Assembly (NCBI RefSeq): GCF_904848165.1
Contig: NZ_LR884459.1
Span: 2,852,001-2,916,000 of the forward strand
Direction: 5' to 3'
From: Psychrobacter arenosus
GTDB taxonomy: Bacteria > Pseudomonadota > Gammaproteobacteria > Pseudomonadales > Moraxellaceae
DNA: 64,000 nt
Both the position numbers and the translations under genes were made by a program. The number at the start of each line of letters is the position of its first letter. The first letter of the stretch is position 1. Below the pieces are notes generated by a model, which saw only the letters and a program-made list of their open reading frames with translations, did no database searches and was not told where the DNA came from. Below are positions 54,901-62,662 of this stretch, in pieces.

Positions 54901-55695
54901 GGCGTCAGGTGTCCGGGTCTGCGGAACGTTAGAACCCCAAGCAATAATATAATCGGAGTTATACCAGTCAGCCGATTCTGGGACGTCCGTTTGCTCGCCC
55001 CAAACCATCGGCGAGGCAGGTGGCAAATCACAATACCAATCGTAGAACGACAGACAGACGCCACCGATTAACGACAGATAACGGCTGCCAGCGGCATAGC
55101 TGACCATCGACATAGCTGGAATTGGTGAGAAGCCGACAATACGGTCGGGGCCGTAAGTCTTGGCGGTATAGACGTTACTCGCGGCGATAATCTCATTGAC
55201 TTCGCTCCAGGTTGACCGGATAAAACCGCCTAGGCCGCGCTTGGATTTATACTGCTCGGCTTTGCTAGGGTCTTCGACAATACTCGCCCAAGCGTGGACT
55301 GGGTCGGCATATTGGGCTTTGGCTTCGCGCCATAGTTTTAATAGAGGCTTGCGCACTTTGGGGTATTTAACCCGGTTTGCTGAGTACATATACCAGCTAT
55401 AACTGGCGCCACGTGGACAGCCGCGGGGCTCATGGTTCGGTAGGTCAGGGCGGGTACGCGGATAGTCGGTCTGTTGGGTTTCCCAAGTGACCAAGCCATT
55501 TTTTACATAAATCTTCCACGAGCATGAGCCCGTACAGTTGACCCCGTGGGTTGAGCGGACAATCTTGTCGTACTGCCAGCGGCTGCGATAGACATTCTCC
55601 CAATCGCGGGACTCATCGCGCACTTCGCCATGTCCGTCGGCGAACTCTGCCTGTTTGCGTTTAAAAAAACGAAATTGGTCGAGTAAATGACTCAT
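51919..55695 (-). CDS. narG: Respiratory nitrate reductase alpha subunit (Mo-bisMGD)
   Basis: NarG reduces nitrate to nitrite at a molybdenum bis-MGD centre on the cytoplasmic face. The 1258-residue chain has the FS0 cluster ligands His50, Cys54, Cys58 and Cys93 in HGVNCTGSC and RGCPRGASYS, the same positions as E. coli NarG. The segment WYNSDYIIAWGSNVPQTRTPDAHF contains the Mo-ligand aspartate region. It lacks a cleavable signal, as expected for membrane-bound cytoplasmic-facing NarG. The ATG follows AAAGGATAGC. It heads the narGHJI operon; the 351-bp upstream gap contains NarL-heptamer-like words. GMP-modified cofactor would come from MobA encoded at 41460-42209. Confidence 0.97.
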   Translation of the reverse strand: MSHLLDQFRFFKRKQAEFADGHGEVRDESRDWENVYRSRWQYDKIVRSTHGVNCTGSCSWKIYVKNGLVTWETQQTDYPRTRPDLPNHEPRGCPRGASYSWYMYSANRVKYPKVRKPLLKLWREAKAQYADPVHAWASIVEDPSKAEQYKSKRGLGGFIRSTWSEVNEIIAASNVYTAKTYGPDRIVGFSPIPAMSMVSYAAGSRYLSLIGGVCLSFYDWYCDLPPASPMVWGEQTDVPESADWYNSDYIIAWGSNVPQTRTPDAHFFTEVRYKGTKTVSITPDYAEISKLTDLWLNPKQGTDAAVAQAFCHVIIKEFYIKQPSDYFLDYAKRYTDLPILVMLEGEEGKRRPGRYLRASDLIDDLGQENNPEWKTIGLNNAGNLVSPLGSIGYRWGEEGRWNLEQKDGATGDAIDLTLTLKDSGEVSQVAFDYFGHTEHPYFTSVPGEALQIKNVPCKTVQLADGTTAIVATVFDLTVANLGVDNGVGGDHVTDDYNDASVPGTPAWQEVITGLSRERVIQVGREFAENAHKTHGKSMIIIGAGMNHWYHLDMNYRGVINMLMLCGCIGKSGGGWAHYVGQEKLRPQTGWLPLAFALDWHRPPRQMAGTSFFYSHSSQWRHETISAHDILSPHANKHIFPEHMLDYNIQAERAGWLPSAPQFSRNPLTIAADAKAHGKDIEEHVIDSLHKGDLRFACESPDNPVNFPRNMFIWRSNLLGSSGKGHEYMLNYFLGTKNGMLSEENLAGGLQPKEVDWVEKGPTGKIDLVVTLDFRMSSTCLYSDIVLPTATWYEKDDMNTSDMHPFIHPLTAATDPAWESKTDWEIYKGIAKSFSAVSVGHLGVETDVVTLPMQHDSPGELAQPFGGTDWKTAGVRPQPGINCPMIKVVERDYPNTYAKFTSLGPLLETLGNGSKGLNWDMKKEVKDLGDLNHRVTELGISEGRPRIDTGIDASETILMLAPETNGHVAVKGWAALGKFTGRDHTHLAKSSEHEKIRFRDIVAQPRKIISSPTWSGIESDEVSYNAGYTNVHELIPWRTITGRQQFYQDHPWMQAFGEQMQQYRPPIDTKTTEIMQNAKPNGNSEIVLNFLTPHQKWGIHSTYSENLLMLTLSRGGPCVWMSEVDAQKAGIEDNDWIELFNKNGAITARAIVSQRVKEGMCMMYHAQEKLVNIPGSEQTGTRGGIHNSVTRTILKPTHMIGGYAQQSYGFNYYGTVGCNRDEFVVIRKMSKIDWLEDKPDDSLPRPLPTSLDDEVRVAR

Positions 55696-55730
55696 TTTGC
55701 TATCCTTTAATCTTGCCTAATTGATACCTA

Positions 55731-55870
55731 AGGGGTACTTAGCGCCGGGCGTAGCACGGGTAAAAAGGGGCCGTCTATGCGTGCAAGCAGTAAATATCAT
55801 TGCGGTAATCGTAGTTTAGAGAAGGGCTAGCGGGCTGCCTATTGGCTAAGATGGGCAGGACGCTACCCCT
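55731..55870. promoter_or_regulatory. Candidate NarL heptamers upstream of narG
   Basis: Two TACCCCT words (minus strand 55731-55737; plus strand 55864-55870) match the NarL/NarP heptamer consensus TACYYMT and lie 36 and 169 bp before the narG start. Half-sites TTGAT resembling FNR boxes also occur (near 55721 and 55909), without the second half. Sites this short are frequent by chance, but narXL is next door. Confidence 0.35.
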
Positions 55871-55978
55871 TTAGTAGTACTGGATTAAAAGCCAGACGCT
55901 TATTAATCCAGCAGATATTGATTAGAATTTAGGTAATTATTTTTAATTGACTAAGCTGGTATTCACTAAGTTGGCATC

Positions 55979-56048
55979 AACCGGCTTTTATTAACCTGTT
56001 TTTATTAGACCGCCTTTATTAACCCGCTTGTATTAACCTGCTTTAATT
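55979..56048. repeat. 14-bp tandem repeat, five units, at the narK/narG junction
   Basis: Five contiguous 14-bp units of the type AACCTGTTTTTATT run up to and into the narK stop codon, with one to four changes between units. The array lies in the 351-bp region between narK and narG, at the 3' end of the narK transcript. No hairpin or coding function is apparent. Confidence 0.75.
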
Positions 56049-57426
56049 AACAATGATATTCCGCATCAGCCCGGCTGTAATACCACCAAGTCAGCGCGAT
56101 ACAGAGCACATAAAAGACGATTAGCGCGATAAAAGTGCCATTGACGCCTAAGCTTGAGCCAAACATTTTGGGGACAAAGAAGGCTCCATAAGCGGCGATG
56201 GCGGAGGTAAAACCCACCACAGCAGCAGACTCTTTACGGATTTCAATGAACAAGTCTTCTTGGCCGATTTTTTCAGGGGATAGGCGCTCGTGCATTGATC
56301 TGAAAATCACGGGAATCATGCGGAAAGTCGAGCCGTTACCAATTCCAGTAGTAATAAACAGCACCATAAAGGAGATGAAATAGCCGATAAAGTTGCCTTC
56401 ATGAGTGGCGCTGGGTAAGAAATACATCACGGCTAATACGGCGAGTACCATTACGATATAGTTCCAAAAGGTCACGCGCGCGCCGCCCAATTTGTCCGCA
56501 ATCCAACCGCCGAATGGACGGAATAGCGCGCCGACCAGCGGGCCTAAAAAGGCTACCAGTAGGGCATCGATATGCGGGAAAGAGTTTTTGATCAGCATGG
56601 GAAAGGCTGCGGAGAAACCAATAAACGAACCAAAAGTTGCCATGTATAAGATGCACATAATCCAGTTGTGCTTGCGTTTAAAGATGATCGCTTGGTCTTT
56701 AAAGGAGGCTTTGGCGGACGAGATATCATTCATGCCAAACCAAGCTACGATGGAAACGAGAATAATAAACGGCACCCAAATAAAACCAGCGTTTTGCAAA
56801 TATAAAGCCTTGCCAGCTGCGGTGATTTGCGGGCCACCGGCTAAAGCGCCAAAGACCCCAAATAGGATGACGTTGGGGATGACAAACTGCATGACGGACA
56901 CGCCCAAGTTGCCCAGACCAGCGTTCAGTCCTAGCGCAGTGCCTTGTTTGGCCTTAGGATAAAAGAAAGAAATATTCGACATCGAAGAGGCAAAGTTACC
57001 ACCGCCTAAACCGCAGAGTAGAGCGATAATGACGAAGACGCTATAAGAGGTGCTGGTATCCTGTACCGCAAAGCCCATCCAGAGCGCAGGAATCAACAAG
57101 GTAGCGGTCGAGATAGCCGTCCAACGGCGTCCACCAAAAATAGGTACCATAAAGGAATAGAAAATACGCAGGGTCGCCCCCGATAATCCGGGCAGGGCGG
57201 CGAGCCAAAACAATTGGTTTTGATCAAAGGTAAAGCCAATATCGGGCAAGCGGACGATGACGGTGCTCCAGACCATCCATACCGCAAAAGCGAGAAGCAG
57301 GGCGGGGATAGAGATCCACAAGTTGCGATTGGCTGCTTGCTTACCACCGCCGTGCCAAAACTCCTCAATCTCAGGACGCCAGTCGGTGATAATTTTTCCT
57401 CCCTTAAGACTGTCCTTATACGGCAT
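56047..57426 (-). CDS. narK: Nitrate/nitrite transporter, major facilitator superfamily
   Basis: NarK imports nitrate and/or exports nitrite at the inner membrane. The 459-residue protein has about 12 hydrophobic segments and the NNP-family signatures FYSFMVPIFGGRRW and GGNFASSMSNISFFYPKAKQGTALGLNAGLGNLGVSV, with later GIGNGSTFRMIPVIF (the second NNP motif). It begins with a 35-residue cytoplasmic tail. GAGAGG precedes its ATG. It is read in the same direction as narG and divergent from narX. Whether it acts as nitrate/H+ symporter or nitrate/nitrite antiporter cannot be told here. Confidence 0.94.
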   Translation of the reverse strand: MPYKDSLKGGKIITDWRPEIEEFWHGGGKQAANRNLWISIPALLLAFAVWMVWSTVIVRLPDIGFTFDQNQLFWLAALPGLSGATLRIFYSFMVPIFGGRRWTAISTATLLIPALWMGFAVQDTSTSYSVFVIIALLCGLGGGNFASSMSNISFFYPKAKQGTALGLNAGLGNLGVSVMQFVIPNVILFGVFGALAGGPQITAAGKALYLQNAGFIWVPFIILVSIVAWFGMNDISSAKASFKDQAIIFKRKHNWIMCILYMATFGSFIGFSAAFPMLIKNSFPHIDALLVAFLGPLVGALFRPFGGWIADKLGGARVTFWNYIVMVLAVLAVMYFLPSATHEGNFIGYFISFMVLFITTGIGNGSTFRMIPVIFRSMHERLSPEKIGQEDLFIEIRKESAAVVGFTSAIAAYGAFFVPKMFGSSLGVNGTFIALIVFYVLCIALTWWYYSRADAEYHC

Positions 57427-57639
57427 ATCAACCTCTCTTAGTTATGTGAATTATGCTAGGGGTTCTAGTTTGCGCGAACCGGCAGATTGGCTGCAGAGCT
57501 CTCTATTTTTCACAGGGTTTTTGGGGTATTTTATAGAGACTGGGGCAGGTATCTGCTGTCTAGTCACAGTACCGCGTTAGGGGTTTTTAGCCTATTAGTA
57601 CAAGGGTGTAGCGGCCTACGACTAAGTGATGGTGAGGCC

Positions 57640-57669
57640 TACTCATAGATGACTACTGCTTTAGAGGTA
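57640..57669. promoter_or_regulatory. Candidate NarL heptamer pair in the narK-narX divergent region
   Basis: TACTCAT (plus, 57640-57646) and TACCTCT (minus, 57663-57669) match the TACYYMT consensus in inverted orientation, 16 bp apart, rather than the canonical 7-2-7 spacing. They lie in the 378-bp divergent region 57427-57804, about 215-245 bp from the narK start. No clear FNR box was seen. The remaining sequence is unremarkable. Confidence 0.3.
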
Positions 57670-57804
57670 TGGAGGTTAAGAAAAGGTTGGTGGTAGAGTA
57701 CAGTAAGAGACTTTTTCTCCAATGATTGTTATCTTTTTTCTTAGCCATATATTTTTATAAAAGTTTTGCTACTGCACGCTTTAACTACGGGATAACGCCC
57801 TGCG

Positions 57805-59808
57805 ATGATCCGAAATATTTTGCCCCATTCTTTGCCGGTTCGTGCTGGTATCGCTATCGTTGCGATTACTATCTTATGGCTGACCTCAACCTTTAGCAGT
57901 GGCCTCTTAGCTTGGGTATCAGAGTCGGATGCCAAAGCGGTCAATGTCGCCGGCTCGCTGCGCATGGCGACTTATCGTATTAATTATTTGCTGGAAGATC
58001 AGAAGATAGGAGAGCAGATACCTGAGCAAAGAGACACTTCAGGCAACACTGGCAGCATTGCACCTAGCGATAAAACAACGGGTTTAATCACAGATATGGA
58101 AAGCCGTCTGGAGACCCTGCGCACCTATCAAGAGTCCCGTAGCAACCCGCAAGAGGCTATCAATCAGCAACTGGACCGGATTGATAGACAGTGGCAAAGC
58201 TATCTAAAGCCCGCGTTATTAGCTCAAGATAAGGCTGCGTTCTATAGCGCTTCGTTACCCTATATTGACGACGTCGATGATTTTGTCAGTCAGCTGCAAT
58301 ATCGCAATGAAAAACGTCAAAATATGCAGCAAATGATTCAAGTCATTTCGTTAATCTTGGCCATCATCATTATGCTCATCGGTATGAGTGAGCTGCGTCG
58401 TAACGTGTTGAGACCGGTACAGAAATTGATTGACGCGAATAAACGCTTTAAACAGGGGAAGTTGGATACTAGTGTAAAGATTTACGGCTATAGAGAGTTT
58501 CAAGATTTGGGCAGCTCATTTAATGATATGGCACGGACGATTGCGAGCCATCAGCGCTCGTTAGAGACGGAGGTGCGGGTTAAGACCCAGCATTTGGTCA
58601 AGGCTAACCAAGCATTGTCCTTGCTATATGACTTTGCCCAGCATCTAACGACTAGCCAAGTGAGCCTGCATAAACTCGATAGTTTAATTGCAGATTTCGG
58701 GGAAATATTGCCGTACTTAGACTTTACTTTATGCATTCAAAATGAGGTGTTAAACAACCAAGATTCCATCGCGCTCCACGGTAATGAGATGCAGGAGCTG
58801 TGCTCTAAGCTGGCTTGTGAGGGCTGCTCTATCAAAAATCACATCCATACCAAATCCTATCCTATTGCCCAACAAAAAACCCAGTTTGGCGAGTTGCGCG
58901 TCACACCAAAACCTAAAGATATGGTCAGTGCAGCGGTGGGCGCATCCTTGTTTGAAGAAGGCGCATTATCCTCACAACGGATTCAAACGGTGGAGTCTAG
59001 AGTCAGCGCGGTGATGGAAGAAAACCATGAGCTGATTATCGCTTTAACCAACTTGATTAGTACGGCACTATCGATGCGCAAACAACGCCAACAAGAGCAT
59101 CAGCTGATTCTGTTTGAAGAGCGCTCTACGATGGCGCGCGAGCTGCACGATTCGCTAGCGCAGTCGCTGTCTTATCTAAAAATTCAGGTGAGTATGCTCG
59201 AGAAACACTTGGGCCAACTGACGAGTGCAGAGTTGACCATTCCTGCCACGTCAAATGCAGCGCCGGTGGATAAGGCGCCTGATATTCGCCAAGCTATTGG
59301 TCAGATTAAAACGGGCTTGAATGCCGCTTACCAAGAGTTGCGCGAGCTGTTGGTTACCTTCCGCCTAACGATTAATAACGACAGCTTTGATGAGGCCTTG
59401 CACGAAGCGGCCAACGAGTTTGCGCTTAGAGGACACTTTGCCGTGAGTGTGGATAATAAGGTTATGTCGCTGGGGTTAAGCGCCGCCGAGCAGGTTGATT
59501 TAATTCAGATTGCCAGAGAAGCTTTAGCGAATGTCAGCCGGCATGCGCAGGCACAAAATGTCACGGTGAGCTTGGGCTATGATAAGGACCAAACCCAAAT
59601 TATTATGAGCATCGCTGATGATGGGATTGGCATCCGTGATAGCGGCAGTGTGGACCAGACCCAGCATCATGGCCTGATGATTATGAAAGAGCGCGCGCAT
59701 AACTTGGGTGGGACTTTTTCGGTGAAACGGAATACGCCGAAAGGGACGCTAGTGACCGTGGTGTTCTCGCCGGACTTCTTTGCGAAAGCTAGCCATAAAG
59801 ATACCTAA
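57805..59808 (+). CDS. narX: Nitrate/nitrite sensor histidine kinase
   Basis: NarX senses periplasmic nitrate and phosphorylates NarL. The 667-residue protein has an N-terminal membrane segment (about 13-38), a periplasmic domain beginning with the ligand-binding P-box-like sequence DAKAVNVAGSLRMATYR (about 42-58), a second membrane segment (about 178-195), a HAMP linker, and a cysteine-containing central module (about 290-350, several Cys including LACEGCSI). The HisKA_3 dimerisation helix has the phospho-acceptor His448 in ARELHDSLAQSL, and the HATPase domain ends with GIGIRDSG and GTLVTVVF. narL follows after 154 bp on the same strand. It is divergent from narK, which it presumably controls. 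Confidence 0.93.
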   Translation: MIRNILPHSLPVRAGIAIVAITILWLTSTFSSGLLAWVSESDAKAVNVAGSLRMATYRINYLLEDQKIGEQIPEQRDTSGNTGSIAPSDKTTGLITDMESRLETLRTYQESRSNPQEAINQQLDRIDRQWQSYLKPALLAQDKAAFYSASLPYIDDVDDFVSQLQYRNEKRQNMQQMIQVISLILAIIIMLIGMSELRRNVLRPVQKLIDANKRFKQGKLDTSVKIYGYREFQDLGSSFNDMARTIASHQRSLETEVRVKTQHLVKANQALSLLYDFAQHLTTSQVSLHKLDSLIADFGEILPYLDFTLCIQNEVLNNQDSIALHGNEMQELCSKLACEGCSIKNHIHTKSYPIAQQKTQFGELRVTPKPKDMVSAAVGASLFEEGALSSQRIQTVESRVSAVMEENHELIIALTNLISTALSMRKQRQQEHQLILFEERSTMARELHDSLAQSLSYLKIQVSMLEKHLGQLTSAELTIPATSNAAPVDKAPDIRQAIGQIKTGLNAAYQELRELLVTFRLTINNDSFDEALHEAANEFALRGHFAVSVDNKVMSLGLSAAEQVDLIQIAREALANVSRHAQAQNVTVSLGYDKDQTQIIMSIADDGIGIRDSGSVDQTQHHGLMIMKERAHNLGGTFSVKRNTPKGTLVTVVFSPDFFAKASHKDT

Positions 59809-59962
59809 ATAGCTTTGATAAAAATTTAATCAACCCTAACCAGACAGCTTATAGAGCGCACTTATTTGCGACGAGATTTGGCTCTTATTTAAAGAGCAGC
59901 TAGGATAAGTAGGGTCACTAGGATTTAGTAAATTATTTTTGATATTAATCAGTGAGAGTATT

Positions 59963-60625
59963 ATGAGTATCAGCGTATATACCAGCGCCTCGCCCGCCAA
60001 ACTATTATTGGTGGATGATCACCCGATGCTGCGCCGCGGTATGGCAGATTTATTAAATTTAGAGTCGGATGTCTGCGTGGTAGCACAAGCGGGTGATGGG
60101 CAAGAGGCGCTCGATTATTTACGAGACCACGAGGTCGATTTGGTGGTGCTCGATCACCATATGCCGGTTCTCACCGGGATTGAAACTTTGAAAGAAATCA
60201 AAGCGCGTGATATTGATGCCAAAATCCTGCTATTTACCGTATCGGACAGCGGTGACGATGTACAAGAGGCGCTTAAACTAGGCGTCGATGGCTACCTGCT
60301 TAAAGACATGGAGCCGGAGCAAATCATTGTGGATATCCGCAAAATCTTACGTGGAGAATTGGTGATTAGTCCCAGTCTAGCGCCCATCTTAGCGCGGGCA
60401 TTGCGGACGCCCAGTATCGATGATATTGCGGGTAATCTGACCGAGCGTGAGCTGCAAGTGATTCAAATGATTGCTGAGGGTTTCAGTAATAAAATGATTG
60501 GCAATAAATTGGGCATTGCTGAATCGACGGTCAAAGTCCACGTCAAACATATCTTAAATAAAACTGGCTTACGTACGCGCGTAGAGGCCGCGGTATGGAC
60601 TGTGAACCATTTGACCCATAAATAG
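59963..60625 (+). CDS. narL: Nitrate/nitrite response regulator
   Basis: NarL is a LuxR-type response regulator. The receiver domain has the acidic pair in LLVDDHPM, the phospho-acceptor Asp64 in LVVLDHHMP, and Lys in YLLKDMEP. The C-terminal HTH (about 152-215) has LTERELQVIQMIAEGFSNKMIG and ESTVKVHVKHIL. I chose the ATG at 59963 with GTGAGAG upstream, giving 220 residues; an in-frame TTG at 59939 would add eight residues. It is followed by a strong terminator at 60674. Confidence 0.93.
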   Translation: MSISVYTSASPAKLLLVDDHPMLRRGMADLLNLESDVCVVAQAGDGQEALDYLRDHEVDLVVLDHHMPVLTGIETLKEIKARDIDAKILLFTVSDSGDDVQEALKLGVDGYLLKDMEPEQIIVDIRKILRGELVISPSLAPILARALRTPSIDDIAGNLTERELQVIQMIAEGFSNKMIGNKLGIAESTVKVHVKHILNKTGLRTRVEAAVWTVNHLTHK

Positions 60626-60673
60626 GGTGTTGCTCATCAGCTAGTATTTGCCACCCTGTTAGTTGTTCCCAAG

Positions 60674-60708
60674 CCGTTTATTCTTATTCATAGAATAAGC
60701 GGTTTTTT
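60674..60708 (+). terminator. Intrinsic terminator after narL
   Basis: An 11-bp stem (60674-60684 with 60692-60702, one G-U pair) and 7-base loop is followed immediately by six T residues. It lies 48 bp past the narL stop and ends the narXL transcript. Confidence 0.85.
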
Positions 60709-60909
60709 ATGGTCTATAGAAAGCGTACTACAAGGACGTCCCTGCAAAGGCGGTTAGCCGTTAGCAATGATAATGCACCACCAGCAATTATTATCAATAT
60801 TACACTTGCTAACTTATTGCTAAATCTACGCTAAGGTTCTCCTATGTTTCGAGTTGTATGATAGCTACATACCCAAAATATTATTCGATACACCCTTAGG
60901 AGTCCTACC

Positions 60910-61500
60910 ATGAAAAAGTTATCTAAATTAAGCAAATCCGCTATCATTGCCCTTAGTATTGCAGGTGTCGGTACCGTTGCTGTTGCTGCTGGCCAAGCTG
61001 GAAATACCACTACTCCACTAAGTGTAATTAAACAAGACCATAAGGTCAGTGATGCAGTGGCTATTGCCCAAAGTAAATTGACCTTAGCGCAGGCTATCGA
61101 TATTGCACAAAAAACCGTCAAAGGTAATGTGGTTAGCGCCGAATTTGACCAAGAAGACCATGGGGCTACTAGCGAATTTGAGGTCAAACTAGTCAAAGGC
61201 GATACTGGGTATGAGATCAAAATTGATGCCAGTACGGGTAAAGTAACTAAGGCTGAGCAAGAGCGTATCGACGCTGATGACTTAGCAGAATATAAAACCA
61301 TGCAACAGTCTAAGGTTAACTTGAATCAAGCCATGCAAATCGCTACGCAAAAGTACCCTGGCAAATTATTAGAGGCCGAGTTTGATATGGAAAAAGGACA
61401 GGCGGTTTACAAGATTAAGATAGCCCAAGGGACACAAGTACAAAAAGTTGTGATTGATGCTAATACCGGAAAAATCATCGCTACTAAAACGAAGTCTTAA
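60910..61500 (+). CDS. Exported PepSY-domain protein
   Basis: The 196-residue protein has a clear signal peptide (about 1-28, positively charged start then IIALSIAGVGTVAVAAG) and two PepSY domains: about 55-115 (LAQAIDIAQKTVKGNVVSAEF, then GYEIKIDASTGKV) and about 130-195 (LNQAMQIATQKYPGKLLEAEF, then VQKVVIDANTGKII). PepSY domains are small periplasmic modules thought to inhibit proteases or to sense envelope conditions. It precedes an OmpR-type two-component system, a common arrangement in which the PepSY protein is a target or modulator of that system. A GGAG-containing site precedes the ATG. Its function is otherwise unknown. Confidence 0.88.
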   Translation: MKKLSKLSKSAIIALSIAGVGTVAVAAGQAGNTTTPLSVIKQDHKVSDAVAIAQSKLTLAQAIDIAQKTVKGNVVSAEFDQEDHGATSEFEVKLVKGDTGYEIKIDASTGKVTKAEQERIDADDLAEYKTMQQSKVNLNQAMQIATQKYPGKLLEAEFDMEKGQAVYKIKIAQGTQVQKVVIDANTGKIIATKTKS

Positions 61501-61581
61501 GCCGAACTGTTTATTTTGATGGTTGTTTTAATGGCTACCTTGCCGTTTAACAGCTAAGGCTAGCGTGACTTAGCATTATCC

Positions 61582-61613
61582 CAGCCAGCCGATACTATAG
61601 TGTCGGCTGGCTG
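61582..61613 (+). terminator. Hairpin after the PepSY gene
   Basis: An 11-bp perfect stem, CAGCCAGCCGA (61582-61592) with TCGGCTGGCTG (61603-61613), and a 10-base loop. The T-rich stretch CTTTATT starts six bases later, so it is a reasonable but not ideal terminator for the PepSY transcript. Confidence 0.6.
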
Positions 61614-61616
61614 CAC

Positions 61617-61634
61617 GACTTTATTAATAAAGTC
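61617..61634. promoter_or_regulatory. 18-bp perfect palindrome upstream of the response regulator
   Basis: GACTTTATTAATAAAGTC is a perfect palindrome 90 bp before the response regulator start. It could be an operator for a dimeric regulator, possibly the adjacent OmpR-type protein, or part of the preceding terminator. Confidence 0.35.
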
Positions 61635-61723
61635 AGAAATTTTTAAGCAAAAGATAAGGTGAATAATAAGTGGCTCGATAAATTAAAATAGATATGACCC
61701 TATAATTATAATAAGGACAAGCT

Positions 61724-62383
61724 ATGCGCGTACTGGTAGTAGAAGACGACTTAATGATTGGCGAAAGCTTGAGCGAGGCGCTGCAAGACGAAGCCTATAC
61801 AGTCGATTGGGTCAAAGATGGTCGCCAAGCCATCCTTACGTTACGCGTGCAACCTTACGATATTATCTTATTGGATTTGGGCTTGCCAGAGATTGATGGT
61901 ATGGGCGTATTAACGGCTATGCGTGCTGCTAAAATCACCACACCTGTATTAATTTTAACGGCACGGGATGAGGTCAAAGACCGTATTGCTGGCCTAGACT
62001 CAGGAGCGGATGATTATGTGGTCAAACCGTTTGAGTTGGGCGAGGTGTTTGCGCGAATGCGGGTGTTGATCCGCCGGGCGCAGGGCAAAGCGGACAATCA
62101 TATCGTCGTGGGCAATCTAAGTTTGGATACGGCCCAAAAACGGGTCATGATGGCGGGGCAGCCGGTCGATTTGACTGCCAAAGAATATATGCTGCTGACT
62201 ACCTTTATGCTCGCGCCAGAAAAAGTGATGTCTAAGTCTGAGTTGGAAGACTCGTTATACGGTTGGGGCGGGGAAGTGGAGAGCAATGCGATTGAATTTC
62301 TCATCCATAGCCTGCGTAAAAAGGTCGGGCAAGATAGGATTAAAAATGTGCGCGGGCTTGGCTGGTATATCAGTCAGGCTTAG
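61724..62383 (+). CDS. OmpR/QseB-family response regulator
   Basis: The 219-residue protein has a receiver domain with acidic residues in VLVVEDDLMIG, the phospho-acceptor Asp51 in IILLDLGLPEIDG, and Lys in DDYVVKPFELGEV. A winged-helix DNA-binding domain follows (about 125-219, with LTAKEYMLLTTFM and SNAIEFLIHSLRKKVG). It is closest to the QseB/PmrA type. The partner kinase begins 279 bp downstream on the same strand. The genes under control are unknown; the preceding PepSY gene is a likely target by analogy. Confidence 0.92.
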   Translation: MRVLVVEDDLMIGESLSEALQDEAYTVDWVKDGRQAILTLRVQPYDIILLDLGLPEIDGMGVLTAMRAAKITTPVLILTARDEVKDRIAGLDSGADDYVVKPFELGEVFARMRVLIRRAQGKADNHIVVGNLSLDTAQKRVMMAGQPVDLTAKEYMLLTTFMLAPEKVMSKSELEDSLYGWGGEVESNAIEFLIHSLRKKVGQDRIKNVRGLGWYISQA

Positions 62384-62461
62384 AGGGTATTGAGCTTATT
62401 TTTAATTCATTCAGTTTAATTTTGCTAAGGTTTATAGCTGGTGCGATCCACAAAAGATACA

Positions 62462-62553
62462 GTGCGACTGGGAGAAATTTTTTGCAGCACTGATGTTGAT
62501 ATAGCCAAAGCTCTAGGCATACAACCAGCCAGAAAAATTTTTACCAGTTGCAC
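62462..62553 (-). repeat. Dispersed MITE-like repeat, copy 3 (92 bp, inverted)
   Basis: Starting GTGCGACTGGGAGAAATTTT and ending AAAATTTTTACCAGTTGCAC, this is the inverse of the copy at 40768-40846, with the same end sequences and interior words and a slightly longer centre. It fills much of the 279-bp gap between the response regulator and its kinase, so the two genes may be separated by a transcript hairpin. Confidence 0.7.
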
Positions 62554-62662
62554 GATCCATGATTAATCAAATTTATTTACACTTGCCAAGTTACTTTCTC
62601 ATTGCTTTCTCATTACGCTGAATCGTGCCTAATCGCCCCATTATCCTTATTAGACCGCCATT

